A DNA stretch of 64,000 bases from Halobacillus salinus (lineage in GTDB: Bacteria; Bacillota; Bacilli; Bacillales; Halobacillaceae), in the NCBI RefSeq assembly GCF_004684905.1, contig NZ_SRJC01000008.1, forward strand, positions 1 through 64,000. The letters are read 5' to 3'. The first letter of the stretch is position 1. Every line of letters starts with the position of its first letter. The translations under genes were made by a program, and so were the position numbers. A model generated the notes under the pieces. It ran no database searches. It was not told the DNA's origin and saw only the letters and a program-made list of their open reading frames with translations. This document shows positions 16,576 through 24,543 of the stretch, piece by piece.

Positions 16576-17589
16576 ATGGATGATGTAGGCGTAGTAAGCA
16601 TCGGTACCTATATTCCGGAAAAAGTGATGACATCAGCGGAGCTCGCAAAAGCATCCGGGATTCCGCAGTCGATCATTGAATCGAAGATGGGCATCTACGA
16701 AAAGCCGCTCCCCGGGGAAGAGGATCATACCGTCGAAATGGGTGTGCGGGCAGCAAGGGTGGCGCTGGATCGCGCTTCCATTTCGGCGGAGGAGATCGAT
16801 CTGATCATCTGTATCGGGGAGGAGCATAAGGAGTATCCGCTCTGGACAGCCGGCATCAAGATGCAGCACGACCTCGGCGCTGTGAATGCGTGGGCGTTCG
16901 ATACCGCGCTCCGGTGCGGCACCGCTATCATGGCGATCAAGCTCGCCAAGGACATGATGATTGCCGATCCGAGCATTCGGACGGTGTTACTCGGGGGTGG
17001 TTATCGGAACGTTGATTTCATCGATTACAGCAACCCGCGAACCCGGTTCATGTACAATCTCGGTGCAGGCGGTGGGGCGATGGTGTTGAAAAAAGGACAT
17101 CGGAAAAACCGCGTTCTGGCGACGCACATGATTACGGATGGTTCTTTTTCAGAGGATATCGTCGTGACAACAGGCGGGACGAAGAACCCGGTCACGAAAG
17201 AAACGCTCGAGCAAGGGTTGTATCAGCTCGATGTGATGGATCCGGAGGGGATGAAGGAGCGGCTCGATCAAAAGTCGATGGCGAACTTCATCGTCTGTGT
17301 GGAAAAAGCGCTCGAGAAGAGCGGAATCACCAAAGGGGACATCGACTACATAGCGATGCTTCACATGAAACGATCGGCGCATCACTATGTGCTAGGGGAG
17401 CTCGGCTTGTCGGAGGAAAAGTCGATTTATTTGGATCACTACGGGCACATCGGGCAGATCGACCAAATTTTATCGATGGAACTGGCACTGGAAGAAGGGA
17501 AGATCAAATCGGGTGATATCGTCGTCCTCGTTTCCGCTGGGATTGGCTATGCGTGGGGCGCGAACGTCATCCAATGGGGGGATGCATGA
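16576..17589 (+). CDS. Ketoacyl-synthase-III-like protein with catalytic Cys
   Basis: A 337-residue FabH-related thiolase-fold protein. Cys114 in AFDTALRCGTA aligns with the FabH nucleophile and His263 in MLHMKRSA with its His. The catalytic Asn is replaced by His291 in YGHIGQID, giving a Cys-His-His set as in KAS I/II rather than KAS III. It is a gapless relative of the protein at 10987 over about 85 residues around the active site. It could do decarboxylative condensation, thiolysis or acyl transfer; the catabolic context favours cleavage or rearrangement of a beta-keto thioester (inference). AAAGGAGGGAG precedes ATG 16576. Confidence 0.78.
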   Translation: MDDVGVVSIGTYIPEKVMTSAELAKASGIPQSIIESKMGIYEKPLPGEEDHTVEMGVRAARVALDRASISAEEIDLIICIGEEHKEYPLWTAGIKMQHDLGAVNAWAFDTALRCGTAIMAIKLAKDMMIADPSIRTVLLGGGYRNVDFIDYSNPRTRFMYNLGAGGGAMVLKKGHRKNRVLATHMITDGSFSEDIVVTTGGTKNPVTKETLEQGLYQLDVMDPEGMKERLDQKSMANFIVCVEKALEKSGITKGDIDYIAMLHMKRSAHHYVLGELGLSEEKSIYLDHYGHIGQIDQILSMELALEEGKIKSGDIVVLVSAGIGYAWGANVIQWGDA

Positions 17590-18458
17590 TGAGGAAACAA
17601 GTGGAACTGCCAAATGGAGAAACGATTTCGTATCAGGAGCGGCCGGGAGGTGACGAGGTTGTCGTGCTTGTCCACGGCAATATGACTTCTTCCGTGCACT
17701 GGGATGTGGTGCTCGAGCGACTGTCCGAGGAGTACAAAGTCTATGCTCCGGACCTTCGCGGGTTCGGTCAGTCGACGTATTTTGAAAAAGTGGCGGGTAC
17801 CCAAGACTTTGCGGAAGACTTGGCTATGTTTTTGGATGAGATCGGGGAGGAATCCTGCATGCTCGTCGGCTGGTCACTCGGCGGAGCGGTGGCACAGCAG
17901 TTCGCTGTGAAATATCCCAATCGATGCAAGGCGCTTTATTTCATTGCATCGGCCTCGACACGTGGGTACCCTTTTTTCAAGACAGGAGAAGACGGGATGC
18001 CGGACGTTGCGCATCATCTGAATGACCTCGAGGATGTGGAAAAGGATACCAAGACGCTGATGGTGAACGGAGCATATGAAACAGGGAACCACGCCCTGCT
18101 CCGGCAGATTTGGGATGCCGCGATTTATGTGCACAACCGACCGGATGAAGAGCGGTACGCTAAGTATTTGGAGGATATGACGACCCAGCGGAACTTGGCG
18201 GAAACGTACCATGTTTTGAATCATCACCATGTTGATGTGAGTGGGATTGAGGTACCTGTCTGGATCAGCTGGGGGGAAGATGACTTGGTTGTGACGAAGC
18301 AGATGACAGAAGAGCTTCGCGCGGACTTCGGGGACACGGCTGCTTATCAAGAATTCAAGCAGTGCGGGCATTCGCCGCTGATAGATGTGCCGGATGAGTT
18401 AGTGAGTTCGATGGAGCGTTTCTTTGCGAAAGTAAAACGACAGGAGGAATCAGTATGA
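17586..18458 (+). CDS. Alpha/beta hydrolase
   Basis: A 290-residue alpha/beta-fold hydrolase. The oxyanion motif is LVHGNMTS, nucleophile Ser97 in GWSLGG, acid Asp232 or Asp233 in WGEDD and base His262 in CGHSPL. The start ATG overlaps the stop of the preceding gene (ATGA). It probably hydrolyses a CoA thioester, lactone or C-C bond formed by the neighbouring enzymes; which of these is not visible. It is coupled by another ATGA overlap to the SDR downstream. Confidence 0.85.
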   Translation: MMRKQVELPNGETISYQERPGGDEVVVLVHGNMTSSVHWDVVLERLSEEYKVYAPDLRGFGQSTYFEKVAGTQDFAEDLAMFLDEIGEESCMLVGWSLGGAVAQQFAVKYPNRCKALYFIASASTRGYPFFKTGEDGMPDVAHHLNDLEDVEKDTKTLMVNGAYETGNHALLRQIWDAAIYVHNRPDEERYAKYLEDMTTQRNLAETYHVLNHHHVDVSGIEVPVWISWGEDDLVVTKQMTEELRADFGDTAAYQEFKQCGHSPLIDVPDELVSSMERFFAKVKRQEESV

Positions 18459-19198
18459 ATCGATTAAACGGAAAGGTAGCAATCATTACAGGAGGCGCAC
18501 AGGGCATCGGGTTTGCAGCGGCGCGGACATTTTGTGAAGAAGGCGCGAAGGTCGTGCTTGCGGATTTTAATGAAGAGGAGGGAATCAAGAGCGCTTACGC
18601 ACTAAGTGAGGATGGGCACAGCTGCTCTTTTTTCCAAACGAATGTAGCGGACCGTGATAGTGTCGACCAGCTCGTTCAGTTCACGGTCGATACATACGGA
18701 GCGGTGGATGTGCTCGTCAATAATGCAGGGATCACGAGGGATGCGATGCTCAAGAAGATGACGCCGGAGCAGTTCCAGCAAGTGATCGATGTGAATCTGA
18801 CGGGTGTGTTCCACTGTACGCAGGCCGTACTGCCGACGATGGAAGCGCGCGGGTACGGGAAAATTATCAGCACGTCCTCGGTGTCCGGCGTTTACGGAAA
18901 TATCGGGCAGACGAACTATGCGGCCTCGAAGGCGGGCATCGTCGGAATGACGAAGACGTGGGCGAAAGAGCTCGGGCGGAAAGGGATCAATGTGAATGCC
19001 GTCGTGCCTGGGTTTACGGAGACGAGTATGACCGAAAACGTGCCGGGACATGTGATCGATCAGATGAAGGGGCAGGTGCCGATGGGGCGGCTCGGGAACC
19101 CTCAGGACATCGCGAATGCTTACCTGTTCTTGGCTTCGGATGAGGCGAGTTATGTGAACGGGCATGCACTTCATGTAGATGGAGGAATCATGATGTAA
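18455..19198 (+). CDS. 3-oxoacyl reductase-like SDR (FabG-like)
   Basis: A 247-residue classical SDR closely resembling FabG: GGAQGIG cofactor loop (residues 12-18), NNAGITRDAMLKKM, Ser in STSSVSGVYG, catalytic Tyr155-x3-Lys159 and PGFTETSMTENVP. It interconverts a 3-oxo and a 3-hydroxy acyl group with NAD(P). As the last gene of the ligase/importer cluster it more likely acts on the imported acid than in fatty-acid synthesis. Closed by a strong terminator. Confidence 0.82.
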   Translation: MNRLNGKVAIITGGAQGIGFAAARTFCEEGAKVVLADFNEEEGIKSAYALSEDGHSCSFFQTNVADRDSVDQLVQFTVDTYGAVDVLVNNAGITRDAMLKKMTPEQFQQVIDVNLTGVFHCTQAVLPTMEARGYGKIISTSSVSGVYGNIGQTNYAASKAGIVGMTKTWAKELGRKGINVNAVVPGFTETSMTENVPGHVIDQMKGQVPMGRLGNPQDIANAYLFLASDEASYVNGHALHVDGGIMM

Positions 19199-19201
19199 CG
19201 A

Positions 19202-19237
19202 AACCCCTGACGGCGATTGGGCCGTCAGGGGTTTTTT
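19202..19237. terminator. Terminator between convergent genes
   Basis: 13-bp stem AACCCCTGACGGC/GCCGTCAGGGGTT, 6-nt loop, T-tract on the plus strand. It ends the ligase/importer cluster; the minus-strand gene at 19236-20039 ends right at its edge and may also use it. Confidence 0.9.
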
Positions 19238-20039
19238 AGATAGTGTCCAGGCTGTTTTCGATGCTTTTTTGAAGAGATGGGAACGTTGAAGTCCGGCTCA
19301 GCTCCAGGTGGAAACTCTTCAAAAATTTCTTGGCGTTCGCTTGGAGTACCCAATACTTTTCTGGCGGCAGCTGCTGTTTTTTAAAGTAGTCGGGAAGCTC
19401 GCTGATCCAGTTTTCAAGTATGTGTGAGTCGAGTCCTCTGTCCAGCATTTCCATCGTAGGAATGAGGATGCGTTCGTCCTCATCGTGGAGATAGACGCTG
19501 TCTCCCGTGAGCACTTTATTCCAAAGTGGCAGGAGTAAGTTGCGGTGGTCCTCGGTGTCGACCTTCGGATTCTTAGCGAGTTCATCCACGAGGTCGGCAA
19601 CATGCGCAACGCTGTGTGCCCACCCTTTTTGCAGGACATAGCCTCTCAGGTCTTGCTCCTCGTTTATGTAGCGGATGACGTGCTCTTTGGTTGTGGTGAC
19701 TTTGCTAGCTGGAAGGAAGTTGTCTTCGTTGTCGCGATAAACGATGAGCGTCATGAGCAGCGTTGTGAAGGCACGCGTGAACACGGAGTCTGTATTCTTT
19801 TCCCCGATTCCCTTCATTAGTAGGTCGTCGAGGCAGATAGTCAGCAGTTCCTCGAGGGTTGTTGAGCTAAGTTGGTCTTGGTGGATGATCATTTTCACGA
19901 ATCCCCTGTAGATGAGTTCGTCGCGAAGCTCGGGGTCTGTTGATCCGATGTGGGCGATCATAGAGAGAGTGTCCACGTTTGCCCAATTCCCGCCTTGGTG
20001 TTGCGCTGCTAATAGATTCTTTAATTCCGTTTCGTTCAT
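19236..20039 (-). CDS. DUF2785 protein
   Basis: A 267-residue, largely helical soluble protein. Features such as YRGFVKMIIHQDQLS, TRAFTTLLMTLIVYRDN and KGWAHSVAHVADLVDELAKNP are what I associate with DUF2785 (HEAT-like helices, function unknown). GAGAATT precedes the ATG. It is 12 nt downstream of the NTF2-like gene on the same strand, so the two form an operon. Confidence 0.7.
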   Translation of the reverse strand: MNETELKNLLAAQHQGGNWANVDTLSMIAHIGSTDPELRDELIYRGFVKMIIHQDQLSSTTLEELLTICLDDLLMKGIGEKNTDSVFTRAFTTLLMTLIVYRDNEDNFLPASKVTTTKEHVIRYINEEQDLRGYVLQKGWAHSVAHVADLVDELAKNPKVDTEDHRNLLLPLWNKVLTGDSVYLHDEDERILIPTMEMLDRGLDSHILENWISELPDYFKKQQLPPEKYWVLQANAKKFLKSFHLELSRTSTFPSLQKSIENSLDTI

Positions 20040-20051
20040 ATAATTCTCCTT

Positions 20052-20438
20052 TTATTGGTGGATGACGTAAGAGGTGATCTCTTGGATGACATTCTTGCCG
20101 GCGCTGACGAAATGATAGAAATGGCAAAAATGATAGAGATCACCTTCGGTAGTTTGGTAGGTTCCTTTGGCGGCGCCCGTTTTGCCGTGGGTGATGATAC
20201 TATCGATGGTCAGTTCGTTGATGTCCATTGGGTGCTGGGTTAAGTGGTCGATCAGCTCGCTTTGACTTTGTAGTGAGTCTGTCCCGACGATCTCCCATCT
20301 CACGTTTTCTTTAGTGGCAGTCTTCAAGAAGTTGACGTCACTTGTCGCGAACGCCACTAAGGCATCTTTGATGAATTCTTTCTTCGGGGCGTTGTTGCAG
20401 TCGCTCGGTGCGGTGATGTTCAGGTTTTGGTGCGTCAT
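20052..20438 (-). CDS. NTF2-like (SnoaL-type) protein
   Basis: A 128-residue protein with the layout of the NTF2/SnoaL superfamily: helix FIKDALVAFATSDVNFLK, then WEIVGTDSLQSQSEL and beta strands GAAKGTYQTTEGDLYHFCHFYHFV. Members are ketosteroid-isomerase-like enzymes or ligand-binding proteins; no catalytic assignment is possible. AAGGAGG lies upstream of the ATG. First gene of the two-gene minus-strand unit. Confidence 0.7.
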   Translation of the reverse strand: MTHQNLNITAPSDCNNAPKKEFIKDALVAFATSDVNFLKTATKENVRWEIVGTDSLQSQSELIDHLTQHPMDINELTIDSIITHGKTGAAKGTYQTTEGDLYHFCHFYHFVSAGKNVIQEITSYVIHQ

Positions 20439-20548
20439 ATTCGGCCTCCTTTATTTGGTAGTTTCTATTCTATCATGAGGTGTCTGCTAGGTTGTATCAA
20501 AAGAGGGATGAGTTCTTTCAATTGAAGTGGATCTTCTACCAATCGTGG

Positions 20549-20672
20549 GGCTGTTTGGTACAAAATACGGCAACTTTGGTACGAAGTCAGCGGTATTTGG
20601 TACAAATCTCGCTTTCTTGAGGTACAAATACGTGTTAACTTGGTACAATTCTGAGATTATTTGGTGCAAGTC
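20549..20672. repeat. Degenerate tandem array, 21-nt period, word TTTGGTACAAA
   Basis: Six units, with GGTAC or GGTGC at 20557, 20578, 20599, 20621, 20642 and 20663 (spacings 21, 21, 22, 21, 21). Only about ten bases of each unit are conserved; the rest varies freely. It fills the divergent gap between the NTF2-like gene and the dioxygenase. The reading frame is open through the array, but no ribosome site supports translation. Confidence 0.75.
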
Positions 20673-20724
20673 CATGGGGCCCGGGCCCATGTCCCAGCAA
20701 AGTGGGAGGAGGTCCCTGACCCCA
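20673..20724. repeat. GC-rich palindromes and degraded GGGGTCAGGGA element
   Basis: CATGGGG..CCCATG around 20673-20691, a small hairpin TCCCA/TGGGA, and GTCCCTGACCCC at 20712-20723, which matches one end of the hairpin at 6429-6476. Probably a decayed REP-like copy. Confidence 0.5.
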
Positions 20725-20826
20725 GCGTCCCGCGCCCCATCCAGCCCCAGAAGCACACATGTTGACTTTCCTTCCAATCTTTATTATATTTATCTTGAAA
20801 CTGAGATAATCAGAGGAGGATCAACT

Positions 20827-21804
20827 GTGAACGAATTGAAAGGGATTCACCACGTGACGGCAATCACGAGCAGTGCGGAGAAGAACTATGAGTTTTTCAC
20901 TTATACGCTCGGGATGCGTCTTGTGAAGAAGACGGTCAACCAAGATGATATACAAACGTACCACCTGTTTTTTGCGGATGACGAAGGGAATGCCGGGACG
21001 GACATGACGTTCTTTGATTTTCCTGGTATTCCTAAGGGTTCGCACGGAACGAATGAGATCAGCCGTACGTCGCTACGGGTGCCGAGTGATGAGGCGCTGG
21101 AGTATTGGGTGAAGCGGTTCGATCGCCTTGATGTGAAGCACCGCGGTATTCAGGAACGGTTCGGTAAAAAAGTGCTGCCGTTCGTCGATTTCGATGATCA
21201 GTCGTATGAATTGGTATCGGATGAAAACGATGAAGGTGTTCCGGCGGGGATTCCTTGGCAGAACGGTCCGGTTCCTTTAGAGTATGCGATCACAGGACTT
21301 GGTCCACTACATGTTCGTGTTGATAATGTAGAGTATTTCAAGAAGATGCTTGAGAAGGTGCTGCTTTTCCGTGAGGTCGACCAGGAAGGTGCGTTCCATC
21401 TGTTCGAAGTCGGTCCAGGTGGGAACGGAGCGCAGGTCATCGTCGAATTCAACAACATCCTGCCACCGGCGCGTCAAGGGTATGGAACGGTTCACCATGC
21501 TGCATTCCGCGTCGAGGATACGAATGCACTGGAAGAGTGGATCAACCGGATGCCGCAGTTCGGCTTCCGCACATCAGGTTATGTGAACCGCCACTACTTC
21601 GAGTCGCTGTACGTGAACGTTGCACCACAGATTTTGTTTGAATTCGCGACAGACGGCCCTGGTTTCATGGGAGATGAGCCGTACGAAACGCTCGGAGAGA
21701 AGCTTGCTCTGCCTCCGATGCTTGAGCCGAAGCGTGAACAGATCGAGAAGGCTGTCCGGCCGATTGATACGGTCCGCAGCACCATCGATTTTAAAAAAGA
21801 ATAA
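20827..21804 (+). CDS. Ring-cleaving dioxygenase, VOC family (MhqO/MhqA-like)
   Basis: A 325-residue two-module VOC protein: LKGIHHVTAITSSAEKN at the start of module one and GTVHHAAFRVED at the start of module two, with a Glu-containing strand ILFEFATDGPGF near the end as the third metal ligand. B. subtilis relatives (MhqA, MhqE, MhqO) cleave or detoxify quinone- and catechol-type compounds. GTG 20827 was chosen because AGAGGAGGA lies 7 nt upstream; the frame stays open for 300 bases upstream only through the repeats. Single-gene unit with terminator. Confidence 0.83.
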   Translation: MNELKGIHHVTAITSSAEKNYEFFTYTLGMRLVKKTVNQDDIQTYHLFFADDEGNAGTDMTFFDFPGIPKGSHGTNEISRTSLRVPSDEALEYWVKRFDRLDVKHRGIQERFGKKVLPFVDFDDQSYELVSDENDEGVPAGIPWQNGPVPLEYAITGLGPLHVRVDNVEYFKKMLEKVLLFREVDQEGAFHLFEVGPGGNGAQVIVEFNNILPPARQGYGTVHHAAFRVEDTNALEEWINRMPQFGFRTSGYVNRHYFESLYVNVAPQILFEFATDGPGFMGDEPYETLGEKLALPPMLEPKREQIEKAVRPIDTVRSTIDFKKE

Positions 21805-21810
21805 ACAAAT

Positions 21811-21840
21811 AGCCCCTTCTCATGAGAGAGGGGGCTTTCT
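21811..21840 (+). terminator. Intrinsic terminator after the dioxygenase
   Basis: 11-bp stem AGCCCCTTCTC/GAGAGGGGGCT with loop ATGA and a short T-tract. Confidence 0.82.
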
Positions 21841-21855
21841 ATTGGATGAAGCATC

Positions 21856-22014
21856 TTATCTATTTATTTGAGGGGTCTTCGTTTCAGTCAATTCATTAAG
21901 TAAGTGATCCAACTCTTGGGAAAACTTCAATACTTGGTGGTAATCCTGACCTTTTGAATAACAGTCATACATCTTCTGACGAGTTTCTTCGATTTTCTCC
22001 TCTAAATAATTCAC
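21856..22014 (-). CDS. Spo0E-like sporulation aspartyl phosphatase, 52 aa
   Basis: A small minus-strand gene starting MNYLEEKIEETRQKMYDCY and containing SQELDHLLNEL. The SQELD motif is the hallmark of the Spo0E family, small helical-hairpin phosphatases that remove phosphate from Spo0A~P and delay sporulation. The start is GTG at 22014, the first possible one after an in-frame stop; GGGAGAG lies 12 nt upstream, a somewhat long spacing. The length of 52 is normal for the family. A Spo0A-box-like site lies about 75 bp upstream. The 3' end faces the dioxygenase terminator. Confidence 0.82.
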   Translation of the reverse strand: MNYLEEKIEETRQKMYDCYSKGQDYHQVLKFSQELDHLLNELTETKTPQINR

Positions 22015-22089
22015 TGTTGTTCAAAACTCTCCCTAATATATGGTATAAGATTCCCAATACCCGACCGTTTTGTTATCTAAACATAATGA

Positions 22090-22096
22090 TGTCGAA
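22090..22096 (+). promoter_or_regulatory. Possible Spo0A box upstream of the Spo0E-like gene
   Basis: TGTCGAA, a full match to the 0A-box core, in an AT-rich gap 76 bp upstream of the phosphatase start. A 7-mer can occur by chance; the link to a Spo0A phosphatase gene gives it weight. The rest of 22015-22315 holds only the promoter of the next operon. Confidence 0.4.
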
Positions 22097-22227
22097 AAAA
22101 TTAAATAATTTTGACAGAAATCTATTCTTTCATCTTCTATGTATGATATTTTGATATTGTGACTTTTTGGAAAAACTAGAGGAGAGTGCCCCCTTTTTCT
22201 TCCTATAATATCCATCAGCCACATGCT

Positions 22228-22256
22228 TTGTCCCGTAAGCAGGGATATAGTATAGT
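22228..22256 (+). promoter_or_regulatory. Promoter of the moxR operon
   Basis: TTGTCC (22228) and TATAGT (22251) with 17-nt spacing, 60 bp before the first start codon. Confidence 0.65.
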
Positions 22257-22315
22257 AAAAATGAGCGTGATTATTCTGAAAAATAGTTCTTTATATAAGG
22301 AGAGGAGAACATCTG

Positions 22316-23281
22316 ATGACTCAACAAGCCTATTTGTTGCAACCGAAAATATCCGAGGTTATCGGTAATATCAATAAAGTAATGATTGGAAAAGAGGAAG
22401 CTGCGTTACTGAGTCTCGTAGCTCTGTTGGCGAAGGGACACGTGCTGCTTGAGGACGTGCCTGGAGTGGGGAAGACGATGCTCGTCAAGACGCTTGCGAA
22501 ATCTCTGGACTGCGACTTCAAGCGGATCCAGTTTACGCCGGACTTGCTTCCTTCTGATGTCACAGGTGTATCCATTTATAATCCGAAAGACCGCGAATTC
22601 GAATTCCGTGCAGGTCCGATTTTAGGAAACGTCGTCTTAGCCGATGAGATCAACCGTACCTCGCCGAAAACTCAATCCGCCCTGCTTGAGGGGATGGAAG
22701 AGACGAGCATCACCGTCGATGGGAACACGGTTCCGTTAAGTAATCCGTTTTTCGTCATGGCGACGCAGAACCCGATCGAATACGAAGGGACATATCCATT
22801 ACCAGAAGCGCAGTTAGACCGTTTCCTAATCAAAATGAAGATGGGCTATCCTTCTCCGAAACAGGAAATGGAGATGCTGAGCCGCACGTCTGGTGCCCAC
22901 CCGATCAACTCGATTTCCTCGGTCATCAGCCGTGACGAACTCGTAGATTTGCAGAAAGAAGTGGACGACGTGTATGTCGACCGCACAGTGAACCATTACA
23001 TCATCGACCTCGTTACGGGGACGCGTGAACACGAAGGCGTGTATCTTGGTGGTAGTCCGCGTGGTTCGATCGCTTTAATGAAAGCAGCGAAGGCGTATGC
23101 ATTCATCCATGACCGTGATTATGTCGTGCCGGATGACGTCCAGTACTTGGCTCCGTTCGTACTTGCTCACCGAATCATTTTGACGTCAGAGGCCCGTTTC
23201 GAGGGAGCGACGCCTGAGGGGATCATCGAAGAGTTGGTGCAACAGACGTCGATTCCCGTGAAGAGGAACATCGGTGAATGA
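22316..23281 (+). CDS. yeaC: MoxR-family AAA+ ATPase (YeaC-like)
   Basis: A 321-residue AAA+ ATPase of the MoxR class: Walker A PGVGKTMLVK near residue 48, Walker B VVLADEINRTSP, sensor motif MATQNPIEYEGTYPLPEAQLDRF and a C-terminal lid. MoxR proteins work with a DUF58/vWA partner and a transglutaminase-like membrane protein, the exact neighbours here, and are thought to be chaperones or maturation factors. AAGGAGAGGAG precedes ATG 22316. Same order as B. subtilis yeaC-yeaD-yebA upstream of guaA. Confidence 0.88.
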   Translation: MTQQAYLLQPKISEVIGNINKVMIGKEEAALLSLVALLAKGHVLLEDVPGVGKTMLVKTLAKSLDCDFKRIQFTPDLLPSDVTGVSIYNPKDREFEFRAGPILGNVVLADEINRTSPKTQSALLEGMEETSITVDGNTVPLSNPFFVMATQNPIEYEGTYPLPEAQLDRFLIKMKMGYPSPKQEMEMLSRTSGAHPINSISSVISRDELVDLQKEVDDVYVDRTVNHYIIDLVTGTREHEGVYLGGSPRGSIALMKAAKAYAFIHDRDYVVPDDVQYLAPFVLAHRIILTSEARFEGATPEGIIEELVQQTSIPVKRNIGE

Positions 23282-24543
23282 AACAGAAGTTAGAATTCAT
23301 ACTTAAACTTTTGTTCGTCGCGTTCCTCTTTTGTCTTCTATTTTCCTATGCGATGTTCCAAGGCGGGTTCGTCAGTTGGTTCCTTTTCTATGCGTTCCTT
23401 CCTTTCCTCGTCTATATGTTCGGCATTCTAATTTATCCAATCAACAGTTGGAATGTCGAACGGAAGCTTTCGAAACGAGTCGCGACTGGTGGCGAAAGTG
23501 TTGAAGTGGATGTGACGATCCGCCGCAAGATTCCATTCCCAGTCTATTACTGTGTTATCGAGGAATACCTTCCGCACTCGTTGAAAAAGAAAGACACGCA
23601 CTTCACGAAATTCCGCAACTTGGATGAAGAGGAGACGTTCCATGAGCCGAGGAAGGTCAAGCGGGTCACGTTTCCGTGGTTCTCGAAAAATATCAAGCTT
23701 CACTATACGATCGACCAAGTGCCTCGTGGCGAACATGAGCTCAATGCTTTGCGCGTGAAAACCGGGGACTTCTTCGGTTTCGTGAAAAAGGAACACGTCT
23801 TCCTCCATTCGAACAAGCTGCTCGTCTTTCCTTATAGGCGCCCGGTTAAATTGAAAGAGAATGTGTACAGCTTCGAACAAGGAGCGAGTCCATCTTTCAA
23901 GTTGAATGAGAAAAACACGAACATCGTCACCGGCGTGCGCGAGTATATTCCGGGGGACCGCTTCGCCTGGGTCGACTGGAAGACGACGGCGAAAAAAGAC
24001 CAGATGATGACGAAAGAGTTCGAGCAGGAAAAAAGCGTCGATATGATGCTGATCTTGAATGCGACTTACCATGCTTCCGTCAGCTCGATACGCTTCGAGG
24101 GTGCGGTGGAATTCAGCGCTTCGCTGCTCGATCAACTGCAGAAATCCACCTCTCAACTAGCCTTCATGACACTTGGCGATGAGCGTTCTTATTTTCCTTT
24201 TCAAAAAAATGCGACCCATCAACATATGATTCAAGCGCACTTGGCGAAAGTTCGTGCGGTCGGCCGTACGCCATTCGCCCAGCAACTGCAGAAAGAGCAT
24301 ACGCGCCTGCCTTCCGGGATGATCGCGATGGTCGTCAGTCCGTTGCTGGATGAGGAAATTGCCCAGGCACTTGTGCGACTTGCGAAGAAGAGTAAGCGAC
24401 TCGTCTTGTTCTATGTTAGGTCCGCCAAAACGATGACGTTCCAGGACCATCAGCAGATCAAGCAGTTGAAAAACCAAGGAGTCCATGTCCAATTGATTTC
24501 GGAAGAACAATTGACACAGCAAGAATTCGAGGTGAACACCTAA
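23278..24543 (+). CDS. yeaD: DUF58 protein (YeaD-like)
   Basis: A 421-residue protein with two N-terminal membrane helices (10-55) and a DUF58 domain containing REYIPGDRFAWVDWKTTAKKDQMMTKEFEQE. The C-terminal half has a von Willebrand A-like fold but no intact metal-site motif was seen. ATGA overlap with moxR. A partner of the MoxR ATPase by conserved gene order. Confidence 0.85.
   Translation: MKQKLEFILKLLFVAFLFCLLFSYAMFQGGFVSWFLFYAFLPFLVYMFGILIYPINSWNVERKLSKRVATGGESVEVDVTIRRKIPFPVYYCVIEEYLPHSLKKKDTHFTKFRNLDEEETFHEPRKVKRVTFPWFSKNIKLHYTIDQVPRGEHELNALRVKTGDFFGFVKKEHVFLHSNKLLVFPYRRPVKLKENVYSFEQGASPSFKLNEKNTNIVTGVREYIPGDRFAWVDWKTTAKKDQMMTKEFEQEKSVDMMLILNATYHASVSSIRFEGAVEFSASLLDQLQKSTSQLAFMTLGDERSYFPFQKNATHQHMIQAHLAKVRAVGRTPFAQQLQKEHTRLPSGMIAMVVSPLLDEEIAQALVRLAKKSKRLVLFYVRSAKTMTFQDHQQIKQLKNQGVHVQLISEEQLTQQEFEVNT

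Noticed and set aside
20527-20826. 100-residue N-terminal extension of the dioxygenase
   Set aside because: It would translate the tandem array and the palindromic patch; the ribosome site and family length support GTG 20827.
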